NCBI GenBank assembly: GCA_963708245.1
Contig: OY970201.1
Location: 2,852,001 to 2,916,000, forward strand
From: CAVYXK01 sp963708245
GTDB lineage: Bacteria; Pseudomonadota; Alphaproteobacteria; Acetobacterales; Acetobacteraceae
Direction: 5' to 3'
Length of the DNA: 64,000 nucleotides
The stretch's first letter is position 1; every line of letters begins with the position of its first letter. Positions 1 through 8,488 of this stretch are shown piece after piece. The notes below the pieces were generated by a model. The model worked only from the letters and a program-made list of their open reading frames with translations. It did not search any database and was not told where the DNA came from. Both the position numbers and the translations under genes were made by a program.

Positions 1-407
1 GGGAGAACCCACAACTGATTGCGACCTTCGCCCAGGAGGCGATCCGTTGGCAGTGCCCGGTCATTCACATGCGGCGTACCGCGCTATGCGACGCCGAGGT
101 GGGCGGCAAGCACATCCGCAAGAATGATAAGGTCGTGATGTGGTACGTCTCCGGCAACCGCGACGAGACTGCGATCCCGGATGCCGACCGGTTCATTATC
201 GACCGCGAGAAGCCACGCCAGCATCTGGCATTCGGCTACGGCATCCACCGCTGCGTGGGCGCGCGGCTGGCGGAGTTGCAACTGACGATCCTGTGGGAAG
301 AGATTTTGGCGCGCAACCTCAAGATCGAGGTGATCGGCGAGCCCAAGCGCATTTATTCCAACTTTATCAGCGGGGTCAGCTCGTTGCCGGTACGGATTGC
401 TGCGTAG
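1..407 (+). CDS. cytochrome P450, C-terminal part (5' end outside window)
   Basis: The frame is open from base 3, so only the last 134 or so residues are present. They include the K-helix ExxR (EAIR, about residue 13) and the heme loop FGYGIHRCVGARLAE, whose Cys is the proximal heme ligand. The spacing between these motifs fits a soluble bacterial class I P450. Such enzymes hydroxylate small organic substrates with electrons from a ferredoxin; no ferredoxin or reductase gene lies downstream here. The substrate cannot be inferred. The gene is convergent with the flavin oxidoreductase gene that follows. Confidence 0.93.
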   Translation, partial: ENPQLIATFAQEAIRWQCPVIHMRRTALCDAEVGGKHIRKNDKVVMWYVSGNRDETAIPDADRFIIDREKPRQHLAFGYGIHRCVGARLAELQLTILWEEILARNLKIEVIGEPKRIYSNFISGVSSLPVRIAA

Positions 408-515
408 TTCCTTCAATCCGTGCTTGGCACGTGACCTTGCGACGAAATCCAACAAAACGAGCATGATGCGCTGCCTACGCTGTGGTCGCAGCGGCGCCGC
501 CCGCTGTATTCGATC

Positions 516-1457
516 TCAATGGATCCGCGGCCAGCGCGAAGCGACGCGCGGCAGCACCTCCTCGATCAGCCGCCGCGTCTGGTCCAGCATGTCGGAATCG
601 CCGCGAGCGACCGGGCGCAGAATGAATTTCGACACGCCCGCATCGACATAGGCCGCGATGCGCGTCAACACCGTCTCCGCATCGCCGATCGCGAAATAGG
701 CGAGCGGGTCGCGACCGGTGCGCGTGCGATAGGCTTCGAATGCTGCCTCCATCCCTGGATCGTCAGCGCGACCGAAGCGGAACGGGATGCCGGCGCCGTA
801 GTGATCCTCATCGATCGCGCGGCCTGCTTCCGCGAGCGCCCGTTTAATCGCGGCGATCGCCGCACCAGCCTGCTCCGGTGTCTCCGGCCCAGCCTGCCAG
901 CCGCTACCGAACCGCGCGGTGCGCCGGATCGCCGCTTCCGAGGAGCCACCGATCCACATAGGCAGATCCGATTGCAATGGTCGGGGCGCAATCGACGCAC
1001 CGGTCAATCGGAAATACCGCCCCTCGAAATCCACCCGCTCCTGGTTCCAGAGCTGGCGAATAACCTCCAGCGCCTCGTCGGTGCGGCCGCCGCGTGTTCG
1101 CGTGTCGAGATGCAGCGCTGCCCATTCCGGCGCGACCGGACTGCCGATGCCGAAGCCAGGCAGCAGTCGTCCCTCGGACAGCACATCCAGCGTCGCGCAT
1201 TGCTTGGCCACCAGCACCGGGTCGCGCATCGCCAGCGACAGCACGTTGACCCCGAACTTGATCCGTCGCGTTCGCCCTGCCACCGCGGCGAGCATCGTCA
1301 TGCATTCCAGGATCGGCGCGCGGCTGACGATCCGGTCGGTCTGCCACAGCGAATCAACGCCGCCGGACTCGCACAGATCGACGAAGCGCCAAAACCCGGC
1401 GGCGCCGTCGAACGGGAACTCCGCCAACCCTACCCCGGCAGCGATGCTGCGTGCCAT
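516..1457 (-). CDS. LLM-class (luciferase-like) flavin-dependent oxidoreductase
   Basis: The 313-residue protein belongs to the bacterial luciferase-like TIM-barrel family, which uses FMN or F420. Characteristic stretches are LAAVAGRTRRIKFGVNV, the RDPVLVAKQCATLDVLSEGR helix region, GIGSPVAPEWAA and PMWIGGSSEAAIRRTARFGSGW. The start at 1457 is chosen because GGAGGGG lies just upstream and the family normally begins near MARSIAAGVGLAEF; a longer frame reaches 1556 but its extra 33 residues look non-coding. It is divergent from the MFS gene, with about 130 bp between the starts. Substrate unknown; family assignment is secure. Confidence 0.9.
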   Translation of the reverse strand: MARSIAAGVGLAEFPFDGAAGFWRFVDLCESGGVDSLWQTDRIVSRAPILECMTMLAAVAGRTRRIKFGVNVLSLAMRDPVLVAKQCATLDVLSEGRLLPGFGIGSPVAPEWAALHLDTRTRGGRTDEALEVIRQLWNQERVDFEGRYFRLTGASIAPRPLQSDLPMWIGGSSEAAIRRTARFGSGWQAGPETPEQAGAAIAAIKRALAEAGRAIDEDHYGAGIPFRFGRADDPGMEAAFEAYRTRTGRDPLAYFAIGDAETVLTRIAAYVDAGVSKFILRPVARGDSDMLDQTRRLIEEVLPRVASRWPRIH

Positions 1458-1588
1458 GCGGCCCCTCCGTCGCGCGTTGGCGAAGCGTAGTTGAAGCTGC
1501 CGGCAGTTGCGAGGCGGTCGCTCCGGCGGCAGAATCGGGCCGAGAAAGAAACTCACCGGGAAACGTCCGTCCTTTGAGCCAGATCAGG

Positions 1589-2809
1589 ATGGCGCGCCAC
1601 GTCGCCGGCCGCGCCTGGGCGTTTGCCCCGTGGAAATTCGGCAACAGCGATTTCTGGCAACTCTGGTACGTTGGGCTGGTCAGCTTCGTGGTCCGCTGGG
1701 TGGAAACGCTGGCGGTGGCGGTGTTCGTATACCAACACACGCACTCGCCATTCGCCGTCGCGATGAATGCCATGCTGCGCCTACTGCCGATGGGCCTGTT
1801 TGGCGCCTTCCTCGGCGCCTGGGCCGAACGGGTCGACCGACGCACCGCGCTCGCGGCGATGATCACGGCGACGCTGCTGACCGACGTCGCGCTGACGGCG
1901 CTTGCCTATGCCAGCGCTCTGACTGTCTGGCACGTGGCAGTCGGCGCGTTCGTCAATGGCCTCGCCTGGGCGGCGGACAATCCGGTGCGACGCGTTGCCA
2001 TGGGCGAAGCCGTCGGCGCCGAGCACATGAGCACCGCGATGTCGGTCGATATCGCCGCCAACAACGGCAGCCGCATGTTGGGTCCGGCAATCGGTGGCTT
2101 GGTGCTGGCGAGCGCTGGAATCGCCGGCGTGTTCGCGCTGGGCGTGGTCCTTTACGCCACGTCTCTCGTCGCCGTGCTGGGTCTGCACCGGCGAAACCGT
2201 GCGACGATGCGGGTGCGCGTTCCCGTACTGGCCGGGATTGCCGAGGGAATGCGGTTCGCGCGACACCACGAGAAGCTGTTCGGAACGCTGGTCGTTACCA
2301 TCATCTACAATCTGTTCGCGTGGCCGTTCACCAGCATGGTGCCGGTGATTGCTCAGGGACATCTCGGGCTTGGTGCAGCCGGAACTGGCGTGCTGGCCAG
2401 CATGGACGGGCTGGGCGCTTTCATCGGCGCGCTGATAGTCGCCGTGTCGGCGCGGCCGCGGCACTATGGGCGCATCTATATGGGCGGCATCATCGCTTAT
2501 TCGGTGATGCTGATCGCCTTTGCGCTGATGCCGACAGCTCTGCCGGCCGGCGCCGCATTGCTGCTGGAGGGCATCGGAGGCGCCGGTTACAGCATCATGC
2601 AAGCAACGCTGGTCTATCTCCATGCCCCACCAGAGATGCGCAGCCGAATGCTCGGACTGCTGTCGGTGTGCATCGGCGTGGGACCGCTTGGATTTCTGCA
2701 ACTCGGCCTGCTGGCGAACGCGATTGGCGCCCAATGGGCGACGGTTGCGACCGGGATCCAATGCCTGGTCGCGCTGGCTCTGACCTACCGCTTGTGGCGC
2801 ATACTGTGA
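1589..2809 (+). CDS. MFS transporter, EntS/MFS_3-like
   Basis: This is a 406-residue, strongly hydrophobic protein with about twelve predicted membrane segments, including the loop GAWAERVDRRTALAAM between TM2 and TM3 that carries the MFS signature D-R. The arrangement (RVDRRT, then NPVRRVAMGEAVG, then NNGSRMLGPAIGG) is that of the enterobactin-exporter-like MFS_3 group, which exports siderophores, drugs or metabolites by proton antiport. The start is placed at ATG 1589, just before the first hydrophobic segment; in-frame sequence upstream looks non-coding. It is divergent from the flavin oxidoreductase gene and convergent with the ABM gene (7 bp apart). Substrate unknown. Confidence 0.88.
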   Translation: MARHVAGRAWAFAPWKFGNSDFWQLWYVGLVSFVVRWVETLAVAVFVYQHTHSPFAVAMNAMLRLLPMGLFGAFLGAWAERVDRRTALAAMITATLLTDVALTALAYASALTVWHVAVGAFVNGLAWAADNPVRRVAMGEAVGAEHMSTAMSVDIAANNGSRMLGPAIGGLVLASAGIAGVFALGVVLYATSLVAVLGLHRRNRATMRVRVPVLAGIAEGMRFARHHEKLFGTLVVTIIYNLFAWPFTSMVPVIAQGHLGLGAAGTGVLASMDGLGAFIGALIVAVSARPRHYGRIYMGGIIAYSVMLIAFALMPTALPAGAALLLEGIGGAGYSIMQATLVYLHAPPEMRSRMLGLLSVCIGVGPLGFLQLGLLANAIGAQWATVATGIQCLVALALTYRLWRIL

Positions 2810-2816
2810 CCGCACG

Positions 2817-3407
2817 TCAGTGCGTCGGATGGAATTGCGGTGCCTCAGCGCGGTCTGCCATCCCGTAGTCACGTATCACGCGCACGTCGCGCCGTTGGAC
2901 GGCGGACTGTCCTGGCCAGGCGGCCAGCGCAGTCTGATCGCGCCAGGAAAGCAGTAGCAGGCGGCTGCCCTCGACGGTGATGCCGTCGAACAGGTCCCAG
3001 TCAATCAGGCCCGGTGCATCCGGCGCAGTGTCGGCGTCCGGCTGTTCGAGCACGCTGATCACCTTCGCCGCACCGGTTTCGGTCACATCGAAACGAAGCT
3101 GCGGCAGCGTGGCGCCGTTCTCCGCGGTCACTTCCCCGACGCGAAGATGATAGTCGCGGAACACCTCAATCCGGCCCTTGTGCTGGATGGCGTGATGACC
3201 CGCATGGATGCGCCAGCGCACGACCGACTTCTCGTCACGCCAATAAGAGAGTGACAAGAGCCGCCCTTCTTGCCGGCGGCTGCGGAAACGACGGTTGTCG
3301 AGGAAACCATCGATCCGCTCCAGCGCCGGGCGAAGGTCAGCGGCATAACGCAGGTAGTCGTCCCAACGCTCCGGCCGGGGTTCGACTTCGAAGATCACAG
3401 CGAACAT
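2817..3407 (-). CDS. antibiotic biosynthesis monooxygenase (ABM) domain protein
   Basis: The protein has 196 residues. The N-terminal half (MFAVIFEVEPRPERWDDYL, then IDGFLDNRRFRSRRQEGRLL and SLSYWRDEKSVVRWRIHAGH) is a standard ABM ferredoxin-like fold of the type found in small cofactor-free monooxygenases and heme-degrading enzymes. The C-terminal half repeats the pattern (GSRLLLLSWRDQTALAAW), so it is probably a tandem two-domain ABM protein. No catalytic residue can be assigned with confidence. It sits alone on the minus strand, convergent with the MFS gene. The function is unknown beyond the fold. Confidence 0.85.
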   Translation of the reverse strand: MFAVIFEVEPRPERWDDYLRYAADLRPALERIDGFLDNRRFRSRRQEGRLLSLSYWRDEKSVVRWRIHAGHHAIQHKGRIEVFRDYHLRVGEVTAENGATLPQLRFDVTETGAAKVISVLEQPDADTAPDAPGLIDWDLFDGITVEGSRLLLLSWRDQTALAAWPGQSAVQRRDVRVIRDYGMADRAEAPQFHPTH

Positions 3408-3561
3408 CGCAAGCCCTCATACATCGCATGCGGCCGGATAGCTGCCTGGGCAGGGAGCCATCGCACCGCCTTAACGACTGCCGGACTCGAACATGAGACG
3501 CCCAACGAGCACTGTCACGCGTGATCGCTTCGATAGCCGCCGAACCCTCCGCCGCCCAAGC

Positions 3562-3999
3562 TCAGTCGAGCGGTAGCGGCTGCCCGTCCAGATCCTCCGC
3601 GCGCTCTACCTTGATCAGCACGGCGAAGCCCTTCTTCTCCGGATCGCGGTCTTTCTCCGGCTGCACCAGCCGCCGCCACACCTCCTCATAGGCGGGGCCC
3701 GACTTGTGGAGCTTCGCGGTGCCATAGAAGCGGGCGATGCCGCCCTTCGGCAGGATTCCGTCGGCGCGGAGCTGCGGCTTGCGGAAAAAGACGGTGACCT
3801 TGCTGCCATCGGTGAGATTCGCGTTGGTGGAACCTTTGCCGCGCTCCCAGGTGGCGAGATGGTCGTCGTCGAACACCATCGTGCTGCCTCGTGGTGTCAC
3901 CTGCGCAAAGCCGCTCGGCAGGACGGTCGCGATCAGGCACACCTCGTTGGGGAACGAGGCGTTGATATGGGGTCGCAGCGCCTTCGGTATGCTTGGCAT
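3562..3999 (-). CDS. pyridoxamine 5'-phosphate oxidase family protein
   Basis: This 145-residue split-beta-barrel flavin-binding protein starts MPSIPKALRPHINASFPNEVCLI. The regions LIATVLPSGFAQVTPRGSTMVF and HLATWERGKGSTNANLTDGSKVTVFF match the PPOX-like group. These proteins bind FMN, F420 or heme and usually are not true PdxH enzymes. The ATG at 3999 has GGAG about 8 bp upstream; an in-frame extension to 4074 is less likely. The reaction is unknown. Confidence 0.87.
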   Translation of the reverse strand: MPSIPKALRPHINASFPNEVCLIATVLPSGFAQVTPRGSTMVFDDDHLATWERGKGSTNANLTDGSKVTVFFRKPQLRADGILPKGGIARFYGTAKLHKSGPAYEEVWRRLVQPEKDRDPEKKGFAVLIKVERAEDLDGQPLPLD

Positions 4000-4085
4000 G
4001 CGTATGGTCTCCGTCAGGGGAGGGCAGACTATCGCAGGGCCTTGGGCCGCCGCACATACCCCGCGTCGTCCCACTCAGCCCGGCG

Positions 4086-4547
4086 TCAGGCAATGCCGCA
4101 TTCTGCCGTCAGTTGGCCGGTGAAGCGGTGCCAGATCTGCGTCTCGCCGAGCAGCGGGATGCCGACAAACCCGCGCAGATGCAGCCGGCCCGCCCCATCG
4201 ACCCAGATTTCGACCTGGTAGGTCGAACCGTCGCGTGGATCAGTGATACGACCGAGCCAAGTCCCGTCGGCCGTGGGTGTCTCATCGGTGATGATCGTGA
4301 GTCCGCATTGAGGCCTGCCCCGCGGATCCGTCGGCATTGCCGTGCCAGGCGGCCGATCGATCCCGACGATCCGCCCGCACAGCGCATCGCCGCACTGCGC
4401 GATCTGCACCACGCCCCGGCCGTTCGCGGTCGCCCAGTCACCGAGCGGGGCCGGCGAGCCAGACGCGGCAGCAAGGATACCCGACGTCGGCGCTCCGAGA
4501 GCGCAGGTGAGGGCAACAATGCGAAGAATTCGACCGAAGAAGGACAT
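4086..4547 (-). CDS. DUF2147 family secreted protein
   Basis: This is a 153-residue protein. An N-terminal signal peptide (hydrophobic stretch IVALTCALGAPTSGILAAA, cleavage near residue 28) leads into a small beta-rich domain beginning PLGDWATANGRGVVQIAQCGDALCGRIVG. That layout (GxWxT, then VVxIxxCGxxLCGxIVG, then GxIxDPxxGxTYxxxxxxDGxGxLxxRGFVG) is diagnostic for DUF2147. The two cysteines in the CGDALCG motif may form a disulfide in the periplasm. The family is of unknown function. It has no obvious operon partner. Confidence 0.9.
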   Translation of the reverse strand: MSFFGRILRIVALTCALGAPTSGILAAASGSPAPLGDWATANGRGVVQIAQCGDALCGRIVGIDRPPGTAMPTDPRGRPQCGLTIITDETPTADGTWLGRITDPRDGSTYQVEIWVDGAGRLHLRGFVGIPLLGETQIWHRFTGQLTAECGIA

Positions 4548-4619
4548 TCTTGCCTCCCCCGGGCCACTGTGAGGCGCCGGAATGCATCCGGCGCCGTCGC
4601 AGTCCCGTGGAGTAGCACG

Positions 4620-5078
4620 TTACGCAAATCGGGGCTGGCGACCGCCGTCACCGCCGCCGGCCTCGGCGAAGCGGGCGGATCCGCCATTGCCGCCGCCTTC
4701 CTCGGCATATCGGGCGGACGCGCCGCCATTGCCGCCGCCTTCCTCGGCATACCGGGCGGACGCGCCGCCGTTGCCACCGCCTTCCTCGGCATATCGGGCG
4801 GACGCACCGCCGTTGCCGCCGCCCTCTTCAGCGAGCCGGGCCGCCGCGCCACCGTTCCCGCCGCCCTCTTCGGCGTAGCGAGGGGCCCGACCGCCGTTGC
4901 CGCCGCCCTCGTCAGCGTACCGGACAACTGCACCGCCGTTCCCGCCGCCGGCGTCGGCCTGCAGGACACGATCATAGCCGGCCGCCGCACGGTGGCCGCC
5001 CTGGCCCATCTCGCTTGCTAGCGCCGGTGCCGCGGACAGGGCCAAGCTCGCCACAGCCGCAAAAAGCATGTTCTTCAT
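4620..5078 (-). CDS. secreted glycine-rich 14-residue tandem-repeat protein
   Basis: This 152-residue protein has a clear signal peptide (MKNMLFAAVASLALSAAPALA, cleavage after residue 21). From about residue 41 it is eight tandem units of roughly 14 residues with consensus YAEEGGGNGGASAR. The central units are near-identical; the seventh is one residue shorter and the end units are the most diverged. I do not recognise a family. Repeats of this composition suggest an extended or metal/polysaccharide-interacting exported protein, but that is inference. The ATG at 5078 has GGAG upstream. It is divergent from the LysR gene at 5251 and could be its target. Confidence 0.75.
   Translation of the reverse strand: MKNMLFAAVASLALSAAPALASEMGQGGHRAAAGYDRVLQADAGGGNGGAVVRYADEGGGNGGRAPRYAEEGGGNGGAAARLAEEGGGNGGASARYAEEGGGNGGASARYAEEGGGNGGASARYAEEGGGNGGSARFAEAGGGDGGRQPRFA
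4640..4960. repeat. 42-bp coding tandem repeats
   Basis: On the plus strand the block appears as recurring gccgccttcctcggcatat-type units about 42 bp apart. They encode the GGGNGG repeats of the secreted protein on the minus strand. The central units are almost identical at the DNA level, so the array is probably prone to expansion and contraction. Confidence 0.85.
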
Positions 5079-5097
5079 TGTCTCTCACTCCGTCAGC

Positions 5098-5118
5098 AGC
5101 CCGCCCTCGTGGCGGGCT
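5098..5118. promoter_or_regulatory. perfect inverted repeat in leader of the repeat-protein gene
   Basis: AGCCCGCC, a 5-nt loop, then GGCGGGCT. It lies about 20 nt upstream of the minus-strand start at 5078 in the divergent intergenic region with the LysR gene. It could act as a leader hairpin or an operator. There is no T-run. Confidence 0.4.
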
Positions 5119-5250
5119 ATGGATCGTGATGTCGGATGGCTCTGAGGTCTCCAGACGCCCAGGCAAATGGATTTCGGCACCCACCCCTGTAATGCATGCT
5201 CGCGGGACTTCATCTGTGCGGAAATCGGTCAGATCACCAGGATTGACAGA

Positions 5251-6192
5251 ATGGATCTCCTACGTGCCCTCGGAACCTTCGCCCGCATCGCCGAGACCGG
5301 CTCCTTCTCGGCGGTCGCGCGCGAGCTGCATGAGAGCCACTCCGCCGTGACGCGCCTGATCGGCCAACTCGAGGCGCATTTCGGGGTGCGCCTGTTCCAC
5401 CGCACCACGCGCAAGCTGAGCCTGACCGAGGACGGACGAGACTTGCTCGGTCACGCGCAGCAGATGCTGGAACTGGCCGACACGATGGAAGAAGAGCTGC
5501 GCCGCCACCGCAGCTCACCGCACGGGCACGTGCGGCTCGGCAGCTCGGTCGCCTTCGGGCTGTTCCTCACGCCGCGGGTTCCAGCGTTGCTTGCGCGCTA
5601 TCCCGGCTTGTCGTTGGAACTGGTGATGAGCGATCATCTCGGAGACCTGATCGAAGATCGGCTCGATCTCGCAGTGCGCACCGGCCCTATTGCCGATGCC
5701 TCGTTAGTTGCGAGGGTCGTCGGCACGTTCCGTCGGCTGGCGGTCGCCGCCCCCACTTACCTCGAACGCCGCGGCACCCCGCGCACGCCGGCGGAGCTCG
5801 CCGGGCACGAATGCATCCTCCACCACAACGGCAAAGATGTCGGGGCTTGGCGGTTCAAAGGGCCGGATGGTCCTATGGAGGTTCAGGTCTCCGGACGGTT
5901 CGGCGCCGATAGCAGCGAGGCGGTGCACGATGCCGCCCTGAGCGGGCAGGGCATCGCCCTGCTGTGGGAAACGCGCGTCGTCGATGACATTCGTGCGGGC
6001 CGGCTGCGACGGATCTTGCCGGACTATTCGTCCCCTGAATCGCAAGCATTTATCGTTTATCCGTCGCGCCGGCACCTGCCGCCGCGGACCCGAGTGGTGA
6101 TCGATTTCGTGGTCGGGCAGCTCCAGGAGCTGGAGCAGCAGCGCAGCGCAGCCAAGCGAGCCGCCCCGGTCGAGGAGGCTTGGCTGGTGTAG
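5251..6192 (+). CDS. LysR family transcriptional regulator
   Basis: A 313-residue protein with the N-terminal winged HTH typical of LysR (MDLLRALGTFARIAETGSFS, VARELHESHSAVTRLIGQLE, FHRTTRKLSLTEDG). Its substrate-binding domain starts near GHVRLGSSVAFGLFL and contains DLAVRTGPIADASLVAR and WRFKGPDG, as in the AaeR/DmlR-like subgroup. The start at 5251 places the HTH at the usual position; upstream in-frame codons do not add homology. It is divergent from the repeat-protein gene. The co-inducer is unknown. Confidence 0.92.
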   Translation: MDLLRALGTFARIAETGSFSAVARELHESHSAVTRLIGQLEAHFGVRLFHRTTRKLSLTEDGRDLLGHAQQMLELADTMEEELRRHRSSPHGHVRLGSSVAFGLFLTPRVPALLARYPGLSLELVMSDHLGDLIEDRLDLAVRTGPIADASLVARVVGTFRRLAVAAPTYLERRGTPRTPAELAGHECILHHNGKDVGAWRFKGPDGPMEVQVSGRFGADSSEAVHDAALSGQGIALLWETRVVDDIRAGRLRRILPDYSSPESQAFIVYPSRRHLPPRTRVVIDFVVGQLQELEQQRSAAKRAAPVEEAWLV

Positions 6193-6400
6193 AGCCGATT
6201 TATGGCCAACGCGGAGGCCATGTGCGCGCTGACCAACCCACGCTGAACAGTTACAAGTGCATCAACGCGCCGATGACAGCATCCGGCGCTGCGTGGGCGC
6301 CGTGGAAGTTGACAACCGCGGCGAAGCGTACACAGCAACCTTGTGCGCTATGGGATCGAGCCACGCAAGAACAGTGACGAAGTGGCCGAGGCGTTTCGTA
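6193..6400. other. intergenic region without recognisable gene
   Basis: About 210 bp between the convergent LysR and amine dehydrogenase genes. I see no convincing frame, RNA or terminator. Confidence 0.5.
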
Positions 6401-8488
6401 TCAGCCGTTTGCCTCAACCCCCCTATCCCCAAACGGCGCCAACGCGACGTTTTCCCGCTCGAAGTCAACTCCGTCGGCCGGAACTCTGCCGTGTTCGCGC
6501 GCAAGCCGGTGGCCGGCATAGATCGCTGCGGCGATCGTGGCGGGAGCGAGGCAGTCTCCGATTCGGACGAGCTTGCGGATGCCCGCCGGCCGCACGGCAT
6601 CCTGCCGCGCCCTCAGCGCCTGATAGAGTTCATCCGCGGGCGTCTGGGAGGTGACAAGTACGACACTCGCTGCCGGTACGTGCTCGCTCCGACCAGTGTA
6701 GACGCAGGCGGCCTCGATTCCGTTCTCGTCCACGCCGGTCACTGTCTTCGATGTCATGATGATGACGCCGAGCTCGAGTAGCCGCCGCTGGATCGCTGCC
6801 TGTTCGAGCGTGAACTGAGTGAACGACGAGACGAGGCTTTCGGGCGTGATCAACGTGACTGTCAGCCCGGCGAGGCGCAGCATCTCGGCAACTACGCCAC
6901 CCATGTAGTAGTGGTCGTCGTCGAACACCACAACCGGACTTTCCGGTACACGACCCGCCATGATGTCATCGGGAGTGTGGATCTTGGCGCGTTCCAACCC
7001 AGGCAATGCAAATGCGTGCTGACGCCCGACGCCATCACGCCGCCAGCGCGCCCCTGTTGCGAGCACCACGACCGGGCACTCGGCCTCGATCACCGCGTCG
7101 GGGTCCAGCCGACTCTCGAGATATAAGCCGACGTTCGGCATCTTTCGCAGTTGCGTCACGCGCCAATCGCGCACACGGCCCCAGGTCGCAAGACCGGGCA
7201 GGCGGCATTCGCGTGCAACGCGCCCGCCGAGCTCGCGGGTCGCCTCGGCAAGAACAACTTCGTAGCCGCGCTGGCCGAGCGCCCGCGCGGCCTCGAGCCC
7301 GGCTGGGCCGGCGCCAACGACGAGGATCCGCTCATCGCTTGTTTTGGGCGCAATCCGCTCGGGGTGCCAACCGCGGCGCCACTCTTCGCCCATCGTCGGA
7401 TTCTGAGTGCATCGAATCGGCGCGGCGAGTTTGTCGCCGGAGGCACAGATGTTGCAGCCGATGCATTCGCGAATGTCGTCAAGCCGCCCCTCCTCGATCT
7501 TGCGCGGCAAGAACGGGTCGGCGATCGAAGGTCGGGCCGCGCCAATGAAGTCGAGCAGCCCCTTGCGGACAAGCGCCGCCATGTGGTCCGGCGAGGTGTA
7601 GCGGCCGACGCCGACCACCGGCTTGCTCGTCAGCGTCTTGACGAAGGCGGTGAACGGCTCCTGGTAACCCTCTTCTGTGAAGCGCGCTGTCGCGCTATCA
7701 TTCTCCCAACTGCTGATATTGACGTCCCAGAGATCGGGAAGCTCGGCGAGCATCGCGACGATGTCGCGGCCCTCCGCTTCGCTGGTGAGGCCGGTGGGGC
7801 CGATCAGCTCCTCTACGGCAAGCCGGACGGCGACCGCGCAGGTATCGCCGACGGCGTCTTTGGTATCCTCGATCAGCTCGCGGAGAAGACGAGCTCGGTT
7901 CTCAAGGCTGCCGCCGTACTCGTCACACCGGTGGTTGTGGCGACGCGACAGGAAGTGCATCGGCAGGGACAGGTCGTGGCCCGCATAGACATAGACGAGG
8001 TCGAAGCCGGCCTTGCGTGCGTTTATCGCGGCGTGGCGGTGCCAGACGCGATAAGCGCGAATGTCCTCTTTATCCATGGCGCGGGCCGAGACTGGCATGA
8101 TGCCGAAGACGGGACGTCCCGACGGGGCGAGCGGGATCTCCCGCAACTCCAGGTTCGGCACGCGGTAGCCATTGTGGACGAGCTCGATCCCCGCGAGGCC
8201 TCCTTGAGCGTGGATCAGCTCCGTCGTGCGCGCGAGGTACGGGATGTCCTGCTCATCCCACAGCCGGATCTCCTTGGTCGTGTTGCCGGTGGGGTGAATG
8301 TCGCACTGTTCGGTGCACACGACCGCCCAGCCGCCCTCGGCCTTCACGCCTCGCATCACCGCCATCGCCGTCGGCCAGGCGCGCCCCATGCCATTGCAAT
8401 GCGGCACCTGGTAGAAGCGGTTGCGTGCGGTGACCGGGCCGATGCGCACCGGCTCGAACAGGATATCGTGGCGTGGGTCACGACTCAC
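6401..8488 (-). CDS. trimethylamine/dimethylamine dehydrogenase-like iron-sulfur flavoprotein
   Basis: A 695-residue, two-module enzyme. An Old-Yellow-Enzyme TIM barrel (residues 1 to about 330) is followed by a [4Fe-4S] site (CIGCNIC, then Cys in IRCTQNP) and an FAD/NAD-like module (ILVVGAGPAGLEAARAL). The match to trimethylamine dehydrogenase is close: RDPRHDILFEP at the N-terminus, the Cys of RNRFYQVPHC that carries 6-S-cysteinyl FMN, the Tyr/His pair in VYVYAGHD, ARPSIADPFLP and RRGWHPE. It should oxidatively demethylate a secondary or tertiary amine and pass electrons to an ETF. GTG 8488 matches the family start and has GAGG upstream; ATG 8545 (19 residues longer) has a stronger GGGAGGT. 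Substrate unproven. Confidence 0.88.
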   Translation of the reverse strand: MSRDPRHDILFEPVRIGPVTARNRFYQVPHCNGMGRAWPTAMAVMRGVKAEGGWAVVCTEQCDIHPTGNTTKEIRLWDEQDIPYLARTTELIHAQGGLAGIELVHNGYRVPNLELREIPLAPSGRPVFGIMPVSARAMDKEDIRAYRVWHRHAAINARKAGFDLVYVYAGHDLSLPMHFLSRRHNHRCDEYGGSLENRARLLRELIEDTKDAVGDTCAVAVRLAVEELIGPTGLTSEAEGRDIVAMLAELPDLWDVNISSWENDSATARFTEEGYQEPFTAFVKTLTSKPVVGVGRYTSPDHMAALVRKGLLDFIGAARPSIADPFLPRKIEEGRLDDIRECIGCNICASGDKLAAPIRCTQNPTMGEEWRRGWHPERIAPKTSDERILVVGAGPAGLEAARALGQRGYEVVLAEATRELGGRVARECRLPGLATWGRVRDWRVTQLRKMPNVGLYLESRLDPDAVIEAECPVVVLATGARWRRDGVGRQHAFALPGLERAKIHTPDDIMAGRVPESPVVVFDDDHYYMGGVVAEMLRLAGLTVTLITPESLVSSFTQFTLEQAAIQRRLLELGVIIMTSKTVTGVDENGIEAACVYTGRSEHVPAASVVLVTSQTPADELYQALRARQDAVRPAGIRKLVRIGDCLAPATIAAAIYAGHRLAREHGRVPADGVDFERENVALAPFGDRGVEANG

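Noticed and set aside
519..1490. Long plus-strand frame over the LLM oxidoreductase gene
   Set aside because: GC-driven shadow; Arg/His-rich composition, no motifs, opposite to a clear enzyme.
4640..4960. Regular ~42-bp repeats resembling a CRISPR or minisatellite
   Set aside because: There are no unique spacers; the repeats are in frame and encode the GGGNGG units of a signal-peptide protein.
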